42,000 nucleotides of DNA from Rheinheimera sp. (GCA_003543135.1 DPJG01000020.1:1-42000); one strand, 5' to 3'; shown: positions 17,732-28,306, numbered from the stretch's first letter. Notes: generated from the sequence alone by a model not told the origin. Numbers and translations: made by a program.

Positions 17732-20524
17732 CTAGTGTGCTTCATCCCAATTCAGGCCAGAACCTGCCTCTGCCAGCAAAGGTACATCAAGTTTGGCGGC
17801 TTGTTGCATCAGGCTGACAATTTGCTGCTGGAATACCGGCAGCAGGTCGGCATCCACTTCAAACACCAGTTCATCGTGCACCTGCATGATCATGCTGATT
17901 TTGCTCTGATCCTGCTGCTGCAACCATTGATCAACAGCCAGCATGGCATTTTTGATAATGTCGGCAGCTGTGCCCTGCATCGGGGCGTTAATGGCCGCGC
18001 GCTCAGCACCTTTTTTACGCGCCATGTTTTTGCTGTTAATTTCCGGCAAATACAGTCGGCGGCCAAACAAAGTTTCCACATAACCAGCCTGATGTGCCTG
18101 AGCTCTGGTGTTTTCCATATAAGCCAGTACACCAGGGAAACGGGCAAAATAAGTGTCGACATAATGCTGGGCTTCGCTGCGGCTGATATCGAGCTGTCTC
18201 GCCAGGCCAAAAGCCGACATGCCATAAATTAAACCAAAGTTCACGGCTTTAGCACGGCGGCGTTGTTCTGTGGTCACTTCATTCAGCGGCACTGCGAATA
18301 CTTCGGCAGCTGTGGCGCGGTGAATATCCAGCCCTTGGGCAAAAGCATCCAGCAAGGCCTTATCCTGAGATAAATGCGCCATAATGCGCAGCTCTATCTG
18401 CGAATAGTCCACTGCCAAAATACGTTTGCCCGGTGCTGCAATAAAAGCCTGACGAATGCGGCGGCCTTCTTCGGTGCGGATCGGAATATTTTGCAGGTTA
18501 GGTTCGGTGGAACTTAAACGGCCTGTTGCTGCCACTGCCTGATGATAAGAAGTATGCACCCGTCCTGTAACCGGGTTCACACTCTGTGGCAGTTTGTCAG
18601 TGTAAGTGGATTTCAGTTTAGCCAGAGTGCGGTGTTCAATAATGACTCTTGGCAATTCATAGTCATGCGCCAGTTCTGTCAGCACTTCTTCGGCCGTGGA
18701 TGGTATGCCGGTAGGTGTTTTTTTCAGCACTGGCAAACCCTGCTCAGTAAACAGTATTTCCTGTAATTGTTTTGGCGATGATAAATTAAAGGTTTTACCG
18801 GCCAGGCTGTGCGCCTGTTGTTCCAGCTCACCAATCCGGTTGGCCAGAAATTCGCTTTGTTGTTGCAGCAAGGCTGCATCAATCAGCACACCGGTGCGTT
18901 CCATCCGCGATAACACCGAAAGCAGAGGAATTTCAATCTGTTGTAACACCTGAGCTAAGCGACCTTCAGCTTGCAATTGTGGCCATAATTGCTGATGCAG
19001 CTGCAGGGTAACGTCTGCATCTTCAGCGGCATATTCAGCGGCTTTTTCCAATTCGATCTGATTAAAAGTCAGTTGTTTGGCGCCTTTGCCGGCAATATCT
19101 TCAAAACTGATGGTCTGATGATGCAGATATTTTTGCGCCAGGCTGTCCATATCATGACGGGTGGCTACGCTGTTCAGCACATAAGATTCCAGCATAGTGT
19201 CAAAAGCCACACCACGCAGGCTGATATTGTAGCGGGCCAGCACACTCATATCGTATTTGAGGTTCTGGCCCACTTTGGCTTTGTCCGGGTTTTCCAGCCA
19301 GCCTTTGAGTTTTTGCAGCATTTCAGTCAGTGGCAGCTGCTCTGGCGCGCCTATATAGTCATGACCCAGCGGCAGGTAATAAGCCTGACCCGGTGCAACG
19401 GCAAAAGACATGCCCACCAGATCTGCCTGCATATAATCCAGACTGGTGGTTTCGGTATCAAAAGCAACCAGTTCGGTTTGTTGTAATAACGATAACAACT
19501 CATCAAATGCCTGGGCCGTCAAAATGGTCTGATAACCACTGCGATCAAGTTGTGTCGGGTTTGCGGCCAGGGTTTGTGGCGCTGAAACCTGGGTTGTTTG
19601 TGGTTCGGCGACCGCTTCGCTACGCACAGTATTAATTTTCTCTGCACTTTGTACTTCAGCCAGCCAGCGACGGAACTCACACTGTTGATAAAGTTCAGCC
19701 AGTTTTGTGTAGTCGGGCGTCTGAATATGCAAGTCAATCAGTTGTTTGGGCAGCTCCACGTCGGTTTTAATAGTGGCAAGCTGATAAGACAACTCCAGCT
19801 GATCTTTAAACTCACGCATTTTCTCAGCAATGGTTTTGCTGCCGCGAAAACCCAATGCTGCAATATCATCCAGCCGCTGATATAAAGTGGCAATAGAGCC
19901 AAGCCCCTGCAGTAGTGCCTGGGCTGTTTTTTCACCCACACCGGGCAAACCCGGAATGTTGTCAGCTTTATCGCCCATCAGCGCGAGAAAATCGATAATC
20001 AGCTCAGGTCCAACACCAAATTTTTCCCTGACACCGTCCGGGTCGAGGATGGTATTGGTCATGGTATTAATGAGGGTTACATGCGGGTTCACCAGCTGCG
20101 CCATATCTTTATCACCGGTCGAAATCAGCACATGACGACCTACCGCAGTAGCCTGCATTGCGATGGTGCCAATCACATCATCGGCTTCAACACCGGGAAT
20201 ACACAATAGCGGCAAACCTAAAGCATGAATGATCTGATGCAACGGTTCTATCTGGCTGCGTAAATCATCCGGCATCGGTGGGCGGTGCGCTTTGTATTCG
20301 GTATAAAGTTCATTGCGAAAGGTCGGCCCCTTGGCGTCAAACACCACCGCCATCTGACTGGGATTATATTGCCTGAGCAAACTCTTCAGCATGTTCACCA
20401 CACCATAAATGGCACCAGTGGCTTCGCCCCTGGAATTGGTTAAATGTGGTGGTGAGTGATAAGCGCGGAATAAATAAGAAGAACCATCAACCAGGATCAG
20501 TGGATCGGCAGGGATTTGTACCAT
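17732..20524 (-). CDS. polA: DNA polymerase I
   Basis: Repair and Okazaki-fragment polymerase of 930 residues with three domains. The 5' nuclease (about 1-300) starts [20 protein letters not shown]. The 3'-5' exonuclease (about 330-520) has [12 protein letters not shown], so the Asp and Glu metal ligands are present and proofreading should be active. The polymerase domain has VDYSQIELR (motif A), [20 protein letters not shown] (motif B) and [10 protein letters not shown] (motif C). The frame is open for 44 codons upstream, but homology and GGAG eight bases before the ATG at 20524 fix the start there. DnaA boxes lie upstream. Confidence 0.97.
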   Translation of the reverse strand: MVQIPADPLILVDGSSYLFRAYHSPPHLTNSRGEATGAIYGVVNMLKSLLRQYNPSQMAVVFDAKGPTFRNELYTEYKAHRPPMPDDLRSQIEPLHQIIHALGLPLLCIPGVEADDVIGTIAMQATAVGRHVLISTGDKDMAQLVNPHVTLINTMTNTILDPDGVREKFGVGPELIIDFLALMGDKADNIPGLPGVGEKTAQALLQGLGSIATLYQRLDDIAALGFRGSKTIAEKMREFKDQLELSYQLATIKTDVELPKQLIDLHIQTPDYTKLAELYQQCEFRRWLAEVQSAEKINTVRSEAVAEPQTTQVSAPQTLAANPTQLDRSGYQTILTAQAFDELLSLLQQTELVAFDTETTSLDYMQADLVGMSFAVAPGQAYYLPLGHDYIGAPEQLPLTEMLQKLKGWLENPDKAKVGQNLKYDMSVLARYNISLRGVAFDTMLESYVLNSVATRHDMDSLAQKYLHHQTISFEDIAGKGAKQLTFNQIELEKAAEYAAEDADVTLQLHQQLWPQLQAEGRLAQVLQQIEIPLLSVLSRMERTGVLIDAALLQQQSEFLANRIGELEQQAHSLAGKTFNLSSPKQLQEILFTEQGLPVLKKTPTGIPSTAEEVLTELAHDYELPRVIIEHRTLAKLKSTYTDKLPQSVNPVTGRVHTSYHQAVAATGRLSSTEPNLQNIPIRTEEGRRIRQAFIAAPGKRILAVDYSQIELRIMAHLSQDKALLDAFAQGLDIHRATAAEVFAVPLNEVTTEQRRRAKAVNFGLIYGMSAFGLARQLDISRSEAQHYVDTYFARFPGVLAYMENTRAQAHQAGYVETLFGRRLYLPEINSKNMARKKGAERAAINAPMQGTAADIIKNAMLAVDQWLQQQDQSKISMIMQVHDELVFEVDADLLPVFQQQIVSLMQQAAKLDVPLLAEAGSGLNWDEAH

Positions 20525-20597
20525 GAGCTGAGCTCCGAATTTTTTATTAAGCATGCCACATCCGCCCTTGAACGGCCAGAATGCTTTGCGCAGAAAA

Positions 20598-20617
20598 AGT
20601 GGATATGTTGTGGATAA
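20598..20617. promoter_or_regulatory. DnaA boxes upstream of polA
   Basis: TGTGGATAA (20609-20617) is a perfect DnaA box (TTATCCACA on the polA strand). AGTGGATAT (20598-20606) is a second match at seven of nine bases, one half-turn away. They lie 75-95 bases before the polA ATG. DnaA control of polA has been described in E. coli. Confidence 0.5.
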
Positions 20618-20723
20618 GTTTGTGCAAAAAATAACAGGCAGCAGTCTGGCTACCAAGATCTTTCAGGCATCGAATTTAAGCTAAGTTGTTGAGAATAAAA
20701 CTAAAAACGAAGGGGAGAACAAC

Positions 20724-20798
20724 ATGAACCCTTGTTATTATTCTTTACATCCTGTTGTGGAAAATCTTTTTTACCATCCGCCGACCGCATGCAAATGA
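20724..20798 (+). CDS. Candidate 24-residue small protein or leader peptide
   Basis: ATG preceded by AAGGGGAG at a six-base spacing, one of the best ribosome-binding sites in the window, then 24 codons and TGA. The peptide starts MNPCYYSLHPVVENLF and contains two Cys, three Tyr and two His, with no membrane segment. It stands alone in the 540-base gap between polA and cytochrome c5. No family is recognised. It could be a small protein, a leader peptide or chance. Confidence 0.45.
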   Translation: MNPCYYSLHPVVENLFYHPPTACK

Positions 20799-21018
20799 CG
20801 TGAGCAGTAAGGGCGAATGGCTAAGTAGACTACCACAAAGAGTTCTTTTGCAAAGCAGAAAAATGAAAAAAAATTTGTTGAATAACGCATGCTTTCAGTT
20901 AGTAATTCGATGAAAAAACCATCTGAATGTGTACAGGTTTTTAAGTTTTACCCCGAGACCTCACTGAAGGCCGGTGACTGCTGTGTCTTGGGGCTTTCCC
21001 TCTTTGCTTTGGCAGCGC
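20799..21018 (+). other. Non-coding stretch with two possible stem-loops before cytochrome c5
   Basis: No gene seen. AAAAACC (about 20911-20917) can pair with GGTTTTT further on. CCCCGAGAC (20951-20959) pairs with GTCTTGGGG (20985-20993, one G-T pair), followed by CTTTCCCTCTTT, enclosing a smaller TCAC/GTGA stem. The second could terminate a transcript from the small ORF at 20724. Confidence 0.45.
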
Positions 21019-21024
21019 TATAAT
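21019..21024 (+). promoter_or_regulatory. -10 element of cytochrome c5
   Basis: Consensus TATAAT 44 bases before the ATG; no good -35 at 16-18 bases, so an activator may be needed. Confidence 0.5.
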
Positions 21025-21067
21025 GCCCCAGAATTTGTGCGGCTTAATTTTCCGGGGATCCCGATTT

Positions 21068-21463
21068 ATGAAAAAAATCACTGTTGTTCTAGCTTTATTA
21101 AGCTGTGCTCTGGTTGCCCAGGCCAGCACCGACGACAAAAAAATTGATGAATTAAAAGCGCGGATCGCTCCGGTTGGTCAGGTTTATCTTGCAGGTTCTG
21201 AGCCTGTTGTGGCTGCGCCTACTGGCCCACGTACCGGCGAACAGGTATATCAGAGCGCGTGTTTCGCCTGTCACGGTACAGGTGCCATGGATGCACCGAA
21301 AAAAGGTGATGCAGCCTGGAAACCACGTTTAGCTCAGGGTATGGAAGTGCTGCATAAACATGCGATTGATGGCATTCGTAACATGCCACCACGTGGCACC
21401 TGTGGTGACTGTTCAGATGACGAAATTCTGAATGCGATTAAATTTATGACTGAAGGCGTTTAA
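21068..21463 (+). CDS. Cytochrome c5 family protein
   Basis: Monoheme class I cytochrome of 131 residues, exported by a signal peptide (first about 20 residues, AQAS). It has heme site CFACH (Cys65-His69), a probable axial Met106 in RNMPPRG, and the CGDC pair (Cys112 and Cys115) that forms the c5-specific disulfide. It probably carries electrons to terminal oxidases or periplasmic reductases. The ATG at 21068 is chosen over 21023 because it begins the signal peptide. Single gene with -10 element and terminator. Confidence 0.93.
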   Translation: MKKITVVLALLSCALVAQASTDDKKIDELKARIAPVGQVYLAGSEPVVAAPTGPRTGEQVYQSACFACHGTGAMDAPKKGDAAWKPRLAQGMEVLHKHAIDGIRNMPPRGTCGDCSDDEILNAIKFMTEGV

Positions 21464-21482
21464 GCCTGAATGTTGTGTGACC

Positions 21483-21514
21483 AGGCCGTCTGCTGTGCAG
21501 GCGGCCTTTTTATT
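21483..21514 (+). terminator. Intrinsic terminator of cytochrome c5
   Basis: Stem AGGCCGTCTGC/GCAGGCGGCCT (one G-T pair) with a TGT loop, followed by TTTTATTT. Confidence 0.88.
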
Positions 21515-21712
21515 TGGGCCTTCTGATGTTTTGCTTTTTTGTTGTTTTGCCGTGCAAACCGGTGCTACTCATGCGTTAGCGGAAAAATTGGCGAAAAACT
21601 CTGCGATTGTCTGACTTACACCTCTTTTATCTGGTTAATCTTTGTGCATAATAGGGGTTGTTCTGCAAAAAAGGTCCAACCTCCGGGCCGCTAACTATAA
21701 AAAGAGCATCAG

Positions 21713-24304
21713 TTGAAGGGATTAACAAAAACTGTCGGTCAGGTTGCCGGGCGCACTGTGTCGCAGCGCCGCCTAAAGGTATTGCTGGAACGCTATCGGC
21801 TGGCCTGCGCTGTGCAGCGTGCGTTATTAAATTTATCTGAACTTGCCAGTACCCTGTCTGACATGTCGGAGTTTTATCCGGCCATCCATTCTTTGCTCAA
21901 TCATTACCTGCCGGCCGATAACTTTTATGTGGTGCTGACTGACCACGACTCAGGTGAGATCAGTCTGGAATATTTTGCCGATGAAAAAGATCAGCTGAAT
22001 GTTGCTGATCTGAGTCCGGCTGATTTTGCCACAGGCCTCACTGGTTATGTGGTGCGCAGCCGTCAGCCTTTGTTGTGTGACCAGCAGCGTTTTACCGAAT
22101 TAATAGCTCAGGGTGAAATTCAGTCGCAGGGCACGCCCAGCCACCACTGGCTCGGTGTTCCTTTGTGCCGCGGTCAACAGCTGATTGGGGTGATGGCGGT
22201 GCAGGTTTATGACAATTCATACAGTTATCAGCAGCGGGATGTGGATCTGCTGGAAGCAATTGCGGGACATACGGTCACCGCCATCGACAGAGTAAAAAGC
22301 CGCGAACTGCTGGAACTGACAGTACGGGAGCGCACTAAACAGTTACAAAATATCAACCAGTCACTGCAGCGGGAGATCCGCGAGCGCAGCAATGCCGAAA
22401 AGCTGCAGGCAGCCTTATATAAAATCTCCGAGCTAACTGCCACCAATGCCGACATGCAGGGTTTTTACCGTGAAGTGCATAAAATCCTGTCGGGTTTAAT
22501 GAAGGTGGATAACTGTTATATCGCCTTGCTGGATGAAAGCGGCAAAACCCTGAGTTTTCCGTTTTATCTGGACCAATATTCACCACCGGCGCAGGAAAGA
22601 CCGCTGCGCAAAGGTTTTACCGAATATGTACTCAGGGTGGGTGAGGCGCGGTTGATCAACCGCGAACTGTCAGAATTGCTGGTGGCACAGGGCGAAGTGC
22701 TGCGGCTGGTGTCTGATCCGGATCAGCAGGTGCCATTATCGACCAGTTGGTTGGGTGCTCCATTATTGATTGATCAGCAGGCACTGGGGGTGATTGCAGT
22801 ACAGTCTTATGATGAAGCTTATCTGTACAGCGAAAACGAGCTGAATATTCTGCGTTTTGTGTCCCAGCACATTGCGGTGGCTATCCAGCGTAAACTCAAT
22901 GCTGAACAGCAAAAACAACATCAGGAAGAGCTCGAGCGGAAAATTTTTGAACGTACCCGCGAGCTGCGCCAAACCAATCTGTTTTTACGCCTGCAGGTGG
23001 AAGAGCGGAAAAAAATTGAAGAAAAACTGTTTCACGAAGCCAATCACGACACCCTGACCGGCCTTGCCAATCGTCAGCTGTTTATGCAGCACTTAAAACA
23101 GCAGTTTACCCTGCGCGGTCGGGAGCCTGGTTTACGCTTTGCTCTGTTATTCATTGACTTAGACCGTTTTAAACTAATAAACGACACTATGGGGCACCAT
23201 GCCGGCGATTGTTTTTTAGTGGAAGTCAGTCAGCGGTTATTACGTACTGTACGCGAACATGATCTGGTCGCCAGGCTGGGTGGTGATGAATTTGTGGTGC
23301 TGTTAACCCAGTTAAATTGCGACACTGATGCTGAAGAAGTAGCAGACCGTATCATTGAAGCTGTGCGCGCGCCCATGCTGCTGCAGGATCAGCAGGTGCA
23401 TTCAGGCGCCAGTATTGGTATTGCCTGTTATAAACCGGATTACAAAAATGCCGACGCTTTATTACGTGACGCCGATGCCGCTATGTATCAGGCCAAAGCC
23501 ATGGGGCGTAACAGGTTTGTGATCTTTACCAGCACCATGCGGATGCAACTGTTGCAGGAGCTCAGTATGGAGCAGGCGCTGCATCAGGCGTTGGCCGATA
23601 AACAGTTTGAAATTGCCTTTGACCCTATAGTTTGCTCTGAAAAACAACATTTGTTGGGTTTTGAAAGCAATATCCAGTGGGTGCATCCGGATCTGGGTTT
23701 ACAACAAAACTTCAGTCATCAGGCAGAGCAGGCCGGTGTACTGGCGCAAATTGAACTGCAGATTTTGCAGCAGTTATTGCAACAGTTACAACAACAGCAG
23801 CAACCGGCCTTGTTAAGCCTGAAATTATGCCCGCAACATCTCATTAATGCAGTGCATTTTGACCGTTTGCATAAATTGTTATTGCCCTATCAGTCAGTGT
23901 TACACCGATTGGCGCTGGGTTTTGCTGAAACCGATCTGATCCGGCTTGGCAGCAGTAATCTGAATTATCTGCAACAGCTCAAACGGCTGGGCGTACGTTT
24001 GTCGCTGGAACAGTTTGGTGTAGAGATGATGCCTTTTGGCTTGTTAGCCCAATATCCCTTCGATTTTGTCAAACTGGACCCTTCTTTTAGCCGCAGTGTG
24101 CTGCGCCATCCGCATAAAAAACAGCTGCTGGAATTGCTGCTGAACTTGTCACAGAGTTACAAATTCAGGGTGATTGCTGCTGGCGTCGACGACGCTGAAT
24201 TACAGCAGCAATTGTTGGAACTGGGCTGTTGTTATTTGCAGGGGCAGTTGATTCGTAATCTGCAGCAGGCGCAGGCTTCAGTCTTTCTTCAGCAGCTGGC
24301 GTAA
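21713..24304 (+). CDS. Dual-GAF diguanylate cyclase with degenerate EAL domain
   Basis: Cytosolic protein of 863 residues: a short helical N-terminus, two related GAF domains (about 45-200 and 230-385), a coiled coil, GGDEF (about 440-600) and a C-terminal EAL-like domain (610-860). GGDEF (523-527) is intact, with a REHD inhibitory-site motif five residues before it. The EAL domain has lost its catalytic set: EAL is FES, DDFGTG is EQFGVE, AEGVE is AAGVD, and the ELTE and NVSP motifs are altered. It therefore cannot hydrolyse c-di-GMP but might bind it or partners. The TTG start at 21713 follows AAGAG and is moderately sure. The 3' end overlaps convergent rep by 27 bases. Confidence 0.88.
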   Translation: MKGLTKTVGQVAGRTVSQRRLKVLLERYRLACAVQRALLNLSELASTLSDMSEFYPAIHSLLNHYLPADNFYVVLTDHDSGEISLEYFADEKDQLNVADLSPADFATGLTGYVVRSRQPLLCDQQRFTELIAQGEIQSQGTPSHHWLGVPLCRGQQLIGVMAVQVYDNSYSYQQRDVDLLEAIAGHTVTAIDRVKSRELLELTVRERTKQLQNINQSLQREIRERSNAEKLQAALYKISELTATNADMQGFYREVHKILSGLMKVDNCYIALLDESGKTLSFPFYLDQYSPPAQERPLRKGFTEYVLRVGEARLINRELSELLVAQGEVLRLVSDPDQQVPLSTSWLGAPLLIDQQALGVIAVQSYDEAYLYSENELNILRFVSQHIAVAIQRKLNAEQQKQHQEELERKIFERTRELRQTNLFLRLQVEERKKIEEKLFHEANHDTLTGLANRQLFMQHLKQQFTLRGREPGLRFALLFIDLDRFKLINDTMGHHAGDCFLVEVSQRLLRTVREHDLVARLGGDEFVVLLTQLNCDTDAEEVADRIIEAVRAPMLLQDQQVHSGASIGIACYKPDYKNADALLRDADAAMYQAKAMGRNRFVIFTSTMRMQLLQELSMEQALHQALADKQFEIAFDPIVCSEKQHLLGFESNIQWVHPDLGLQQNFSHQAEQAGVLAQIELQILQQLLQQLQQQQQPALLSLKLCPQHLINAVHFDRLHKLLLPYQSVLHRLALGFAETDLIRLGSSNLNYLQQLKRLGVRLSLEQFGVEMMPFGLLAQYPFDFVKLDPSFSRSVLRHPHKKQLLELLLNLSQSYKFRVIAAGVDDAELQQQLLELGCCYLQGQLIRNLQQAQASVFLQQLA

Positions 24305-26296
24305 CCTTTCCAGATGCGCCAGACCGGTTTGCTGGCGCTGTGCTTCAGTTTTTACCGGCGCCGTGTGTTGCGCCCATTCTAAATCGTCCGCCGGCAGTTC
24401 CTGCAAAAACCGGCTGGGCTCGGGTTTCACCACTTCACCATATTGGCGGCGTTCGCGGGCGTAGGTAAAAGTCAGCTCACGCTGGGCACGGGTAATACCC
24501 ACATAAGCTAAGCGTCTTTCTTCTTCCACATTGTCTTCATCAATACAGCTTTGGTGTGGCAGTATGCCTTCTTCCATACCAACCATAAACACATAAGGAA
24601 ACTCAAGGCCTTTGGATGCGTGCAAGGTTAACAGCTGTACCTGATCGGCATCATCGTCTTTGTCATTACGCTCCATCATGTCGCGCAGTGTCAGTTTGGT
24701 GACCACTTCTGACAGCGTCATTGGCTCGTGCTCTTCATCGCCTTTGAGCATTTCACTCACCCAGCGATAGAGCTCATTCACGTTTTTTAGTGCCATTTCA
24801 GCCGCTTTGGGGCTGGCGCAGCTTTCAAACAAATAAGCTTCGTATTTGCTCTGGCGCAGCAGATCACGCACCGCTTCGGACGGCTCAGCCCGCACTGCAT
24901 TGTCGGCCAGCTCTACCATCCAGCGGGAAAAATCACGCACAGCCGCCAGGCTTCGGACCGATAATTCGTCAGATAATTCCGGTGCACAACAAGCTTCAAA
25001 CAGGCTGATATGTAATGAATTGGCCAGGCTGCCGATGCGCTCTAAAGTGGCTGCGCCAATTTCGCGTTTTGGCGTGTTGATAATACGCAGCAGCGCATTG
25101 TCATCGTCCTGATTCACCAGCAGCCTTAAATAAGCCATCACATCTTTAATTTCCGGTCTGGAGAAAAACGAGGTACCACCGGAAATTTTGTAAGGAATAC
25201 GGTTGGTCATCAGCGCTTTTTCAAACACCCGAGCCTGATGGTTGCCACGGTATAAAATGGCGTAGTCTTTGTAGTTGCTGCGGTTTAAAAAACGGTGGGA
25301 AATAATTTCCGCCACCACTTTTTCCGCTTCATCTTCTTCATGTTTGGTTGGCAGCACTTTAAGCGGTACACCATAACCCAAAGTACTGAACAGCGCTTTG
25401 TCGTATTCGTGCGGGTTGTTGGCAATCAGAATATTGGCAGCCTTCAGAATACGTTCGCAGGAGCGGTAGTTTTGCTCCAGTTTAATCACTTTTAAGTTGG
25501 GGAAATCTTTGCCAAGCAACACCAGATTTTGTGGTTTGGCACCCCGCCAGGAATAAATCGACTGGTCGTCGTCGCCTACCACGGTAAAACGTTGCCGCTC
25601 ACCCACCAGCCATTTCACCAGTTCGTATTGGCTGGTGTTGGTATCCTGATATTCATCCACCAGCAGATATTGCAGCTTTTGTTGCCAGCGCTGGCGCACC
25701 TCCGCATTGGCGGCAAACAACAGAGTGGGCACCATAATTAAATCGTCAAAGTCCAAAGCGTTATAAGCACGCAGCTGCTGGGCGTATTGGGCGTAATAAT
25801 TGGCAAAACTGATGCTTTGTGCGTCCATCGCCTGAGCCATGGCCTGTTGCGGTAATAATAAATCGTTTTTCCAGTTTGAAATTTTGCTTTGCAGCGCCCG
25901 CAATAAATCTTTATCCCCCTGCAAATCGGCTTCGGTCAGCTCTTTCAGTAACGCCATGCTGTCCTGATCATCAAACAGCGTAAAATTGGCTTTATAACCA
26001 ATGGCTTTGTGTTCTTTTTTGATGATTTCAAGGCCAAGGGTGTGAAAGGTAGAAACAGTTAAACCGCGCAATTTGCTGCGATCAAGCTGATGCGCAATCC
26101 GCTCTTTCATCTCGCGCGCTGCTTTATTGGTAAAGGTCACAGCGGCAATATGCCGCGCCGACATGCCACATTCTTCAATCAGATAAGCAATTTTATTGGT
26201 GATCACTCTGGTTTTGCCTGAGCCAGCGCCAGCCAGCACCAGACAAGGTCCGGAGATATATTTAACTGCTTCGTTTTGTTGTGGATTAAGTTTCAT
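24278..26296 (-). CDS. rep: ATP-dependent DNA helicase Rep
   Basis: SF1A 3'-5' helicase of 672 residues that helps replication forks pass obstacles and restart. It has the Q motif ([11 protein letters not shown]), Walker A GAGSGKT (about 23-29), AVTFTNKAA (Ia), VDEYQDTN (II), [15 protein letters not shown] (III), KLEQNYRS (IV), [15 protein letters not shown] (V) and AYVGITRAQ (VI). The length equals E. coli Rep (673), and the sequence is closer to Rep than to UvrD. Monocistronic, divergent from ubiK; its last nine codons overlap the opposite-strand GGDEF gene. Confidence 0.97.
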   Translation of the reverse strand: MKLNPQQNEAVKYISGPCLVLAGAGSGKTRVITNKIAYLIEECGMSARHIAAVTFTNKAAREMKERIAHQLDRSKLRGLTVSTFHTLGLEIIKKEHKAIGYKANFTLFDDQDSMALLKELTEADLQGDKDLLRALQSKISNWKNDLLLPQQAMAQAMDAQSISFANYYAQYAQQLRAYNALDFDDLIMVPTLLFAANAEVRQRWQQKLQYLLVDEYQDTNTSQYELVKWLVGERQRFTVVGDDDQSIYSWRGAKPQNLVLLGKDFPNLKVIKLEQNYRSCERILKAANILIANNPHEYDKALFSTLGYGVPLKVLPTKHEEDEAEKVVAEIISHRFLNRSNYKDYAILYRGNHQARVFEKALMTNRIPYKISGGTSFFSRPEIKDVMAYLRLLVNQDDDNALLRIINTPKREIGAATLERIGSLANSLHISLFEACCAPELSDELSVRSLAAVRDFSRWMVELADNAVRAEPSEAVRDLLRQSKYEAYLFESCASPKAAEMALKNVNELYRWVSEMLKGDEEHEPMTLSEVVTKLTLRDMMERNDKDDDADQVQLLTLHASKGLEFPYVFMVGMEEGILPHQSCIDEDNVEEERRLAYVGITRAQRELTFTYARERRQYGEVVKPEPSRFLQELPADDLEWAQHTAPVKTEAQRQQTGLAHLERLRQLLKKD

Positions 26297-26482
26297 CGGT
26301 CACCCTGTGTTGCGAGGGCGCAAGTTTAGCAAAAAGCACTTTGGCGCAACAGCAAACTCTGCCGGCGCTTTTGTCGCAAAAGCGGTGCTTTGCCTGAAAT
26401 TTGCTTGAAATAGTTGTCGCCTGTCACCATCAAGGCTCGTAGAATAAATTGTTCCGACCCAGCAGAATCCGAGGCAACCCAG

Positions 26483-26746
26483 ATGATAGATCCGAAAAAA
26501 ATTGAAGATATGGCACGACAGATTGGTGCTGCTATTCCACCGAAATTCCGCGAAGTGGCAGACGATGTTGAAGCCAAAATTAAGGCGGTGCTGCAGGCAA
26601 AACTGAGCCAGCTGGATTTTGTGTCGCGGGAAGAGTTTGACGTACAAACTCAGGTGTTACAGCGCACCCGCGCCAGGTTAGAAGCATTAGAAGCACAGGT
26701 AGAACAACTGTTGCAGGAACAAAACCAGGGCAAGGATCCGTCCTGA
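26483..26746 (+). CDS. ubiK: Ubiquinone biosynthesis accessory factor UbiK
   Basis: Protein of 87 residues (BMFP/YqiC family): an amphipathic N-terminal helix (MIDPKKIEDMARQIGAAIPP) then a coiled coil (EFDVQTQVLQRTRARLEALE). UbiK works with UbiJ in the soluble Ubi complex for coenzyme Q synthesis. The frame extends upstream to 26414, but the family always begins MIDPKK, and GAGG lies before the ATG at 26483. Its TGA overlaps the next ATG (TGATG). Confidence 0.92.
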   Translation: MIDPKKIEDMARQIGAAIPPKFREVADDVEAKIKAVLQAKLSQLDFVSREEFDVQTQVLQRTRARLEALEAQVEQLLQEQNQGKDPS

Positions 26747-28029
26747 TGCGGCTGCCTGGTACCTTACTTTTATGTAGCCTGAGCACAGCACCAGCTTTTG
26801 CTGCAGTTGATGGCGTGGTGCTGGCTGGTTATCTGCTGGATGTCAGTACCGGTAACTATCAGCGTGATCAGGCGTTGTTGCTCGACGGTGAGCGCATTGT
26901 CAGCATAGTGCCGGCAGCCCAGGCGCCAAAACTTCCAAATACCATCGATTTATCCGACGCTTATGTGTTGCCTGGACTAATCGATATGCATGTGCATCTA
27001 ACGTCAGACCCGACTAAACATGGTTATAGAGCACTTGCTGAAACACCACAGCGTGAAGCTATTTTTGGTGTCAAAGCCGCTGAGGTGACATTAAAAGCCG
27101 GTTTTACCACAGTGCGCAATTTAGGCGCTGGCGGTTTTGCCGATGTGGCGCTGCGTGATGCCATTAACGATGGTGAAACCCCAGGGCCAAGGATGCGGGT
27201 GTCCGGCCCAACGATTTGTATGACCGGCGGCCATTGTGACAACAATCTGTTGCCGCATATTTACCGTGCCCAAAGCGGTGGTGTGGCCAACGGCAGTGAT
27301 GAAATCCGCAGCAAGGTGCGCGAAAACATTAAATATGGCGCTGATGTGATTAAATTCACCGCAACAGGCGGTGTGATGTCAAAAAACACCGACGTGAATG
27401 CGGCGCAATATAGTCAGGCGGAAATGCAGGCGCTGGTAGAAGAAGCCCATGACAGAGGCCGTATTGTGGCCGCCCATGCCCATGGTTTAATTGGCATTAA
27501 AAGGGCGATCCGCGCCGGGGTGGATTCAATAGAACATGCTAGTTTTGTTGACGATGAAGCCATTGCACTGGCAAAACAACAAGGCACTTATCTGGTGATG
27601 GATGTTTATGTCAGCGACTATATTCTGGCAGAAGGTGAGGCCGCTGGTATTTTGCCGGAATCACTGGAAAAAGAACGCGCCGTAGGTCAGGTACAAAGGC
27701 AGAACTTTAAAAAGGCGGTGCAGGCCGGGGTTAAAATGGCTTATGGCACTGATGCCGGTGTGTATACCCATGGTTTGAATGCCCGGCAACTGTCTTATAT
27801 GGTGCAGTGGGGCATGACGCCACTGCAGGCGCTGCAAAGTGCCACTCTTCATGCGGCCACTTTATTAAATTGGCGTGATCACAACGGCACTTTGCTGGTC
27901 GGGCAATTAAAGGCCGGCGCTTATGCTGATTTGATTGCAGTACCGCAGGACCCCTTAACCAATATCAAGGTATTAGAGCAGGCGCCGCTGGTGGTCAAAG
28001 GTGGGCAACTGGTCAGTACCGGTGAATAA
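26746..28029 (+). CDS. Secreted metal-dependent amidohydrolase, paralog of the one at 12421
   Basis: Amidohydrolase of 427 residues with a signal peptide (MRLPGTLLLCSLSTAPAFA). The active-site set is complete: HVH at 82-84, Lys203 in KFTATGG, HAH at 244-246, His264 in SIEHAS and Asp336 in YGTDAG. Spacing is nearly the same as in the other copy, so both belong to one subgroup (dipeptidase/prolidase-like, substrate unknown). Differences between HVH and the catalytic Lys, including Cys residues in CMTGGHCDNN, suggest a different substrate. It is coupled to ubiK by stop/start overlap and followed closely by a small acidic protein gene. Confidence 0.88.
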   Translation: MRLPGTLLLCSLSTAPAFAAVDGVVLAGYLLDVSTGNYQRDQALLLDGERIVSIVPAAQAPKLPNTIDLSDAYVLPGLIDMHVHLTSDPTKHGYRALAETPQREAIFGVKAAEVTLKAGFTTVRNLGAGGFADVALRDAINDGETPGPRMRVSGPTICMTGGHCDNNLLPHIYRAQSGGVANGSDEIRSKVRENIKYGADVIKFTATGGVMSKNTDVNAAQYSQAEMQALVEEAHDRGRIVAAHAHGLIGIKRAIRAGVDSIEHASFVDDEAIALAKQQGTYLVMDVYVSDYILAEGEAAGILPESLEKERAVGQVQRQNFKKAVQAGVKMAYGTDAGVYTHGLNARQLSYMVQWGMTPLQALQSATLHAATLLNWRDHNGTLLVGQLKAGAYADLIAVPQDPLTNIKVLEQAPLVVKGGQLVSTGE

Positions 28030-28063
28030 CAGCTGGAATAACAGCTTTAATAAGGACGCAAAA

Positions 28064-28216
28064 ATGAGCGAATTTGATTTTGATTTAGACCACCTGGATT
28101 TTGACGCTGCAGCGGAAAAAAATGCCAGACAACTGGAACTGGCTGACCAGGCTGCCGCCGATGCTGCAGCTTTGCCGGATGAAGATGATTGTGCCGGTGG
28201 AGCCTGTAAAATTTAA
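28064..28216 (+). CDS. Small acidic protein with CAGGACKI C-terminus
   Basis: Protein of 50 residues with a strong ribosome-binding site (AAGGACG before the ATG at 28064). It is highly acidic in its first 20 residues (SEFDFDLDHLDFDA), then a helix and a C-terminal DEDDCAGGACKI with two cysteines five positions apart. No membrane segment or signal peptide. It follows the amidohydrolase by 34 bases and a hairpin follows it, so it closes the ubiK operon. I do not recognise its function; the paired Cys might bind metal or be redox-active. Confidence 0.7.
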   Translation: MSEFDFDLDHLDFDAAAEKNARQLELADQAAADAAALPDEDDCAGGACKI

Positions 28217-28220
28217 GCAC

Positions 28221-28240
28221 CGCTGCTGATAAAAGCAGCG
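28221..28240 (+). terminator. Stem-loop at the end of the ubiK operon
   Basis: CGCTGCT/AGCAGCG with a six-base loop followed by TTATAT, immediately after the stop codon. The U tract is weak. Confidence 0.5.
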
Positions 28241-28300
28241 TTATATCCGCAAGTGCTAAATTTGTGTGCTGACCCGCTCTGCAGCGCCTGAGCGCTTGGG

Positions 28301-28306
28301 TATAAT
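28301..28306 (+). promoter_or_regulatory. -10 element before the glycosyltransferase
   Basis: Consensus TATAAT 31 bases before the ATG at 28338; the -35 region is poor. Confidence 0.45.

Noticed and set aside
20525-20656. N-terminal extension of PolA
   Set aside because: Family homology begins at MVQIP, with a ribosome-binding site before the ATG at 20524; the DnaA boxes lie in the extension.
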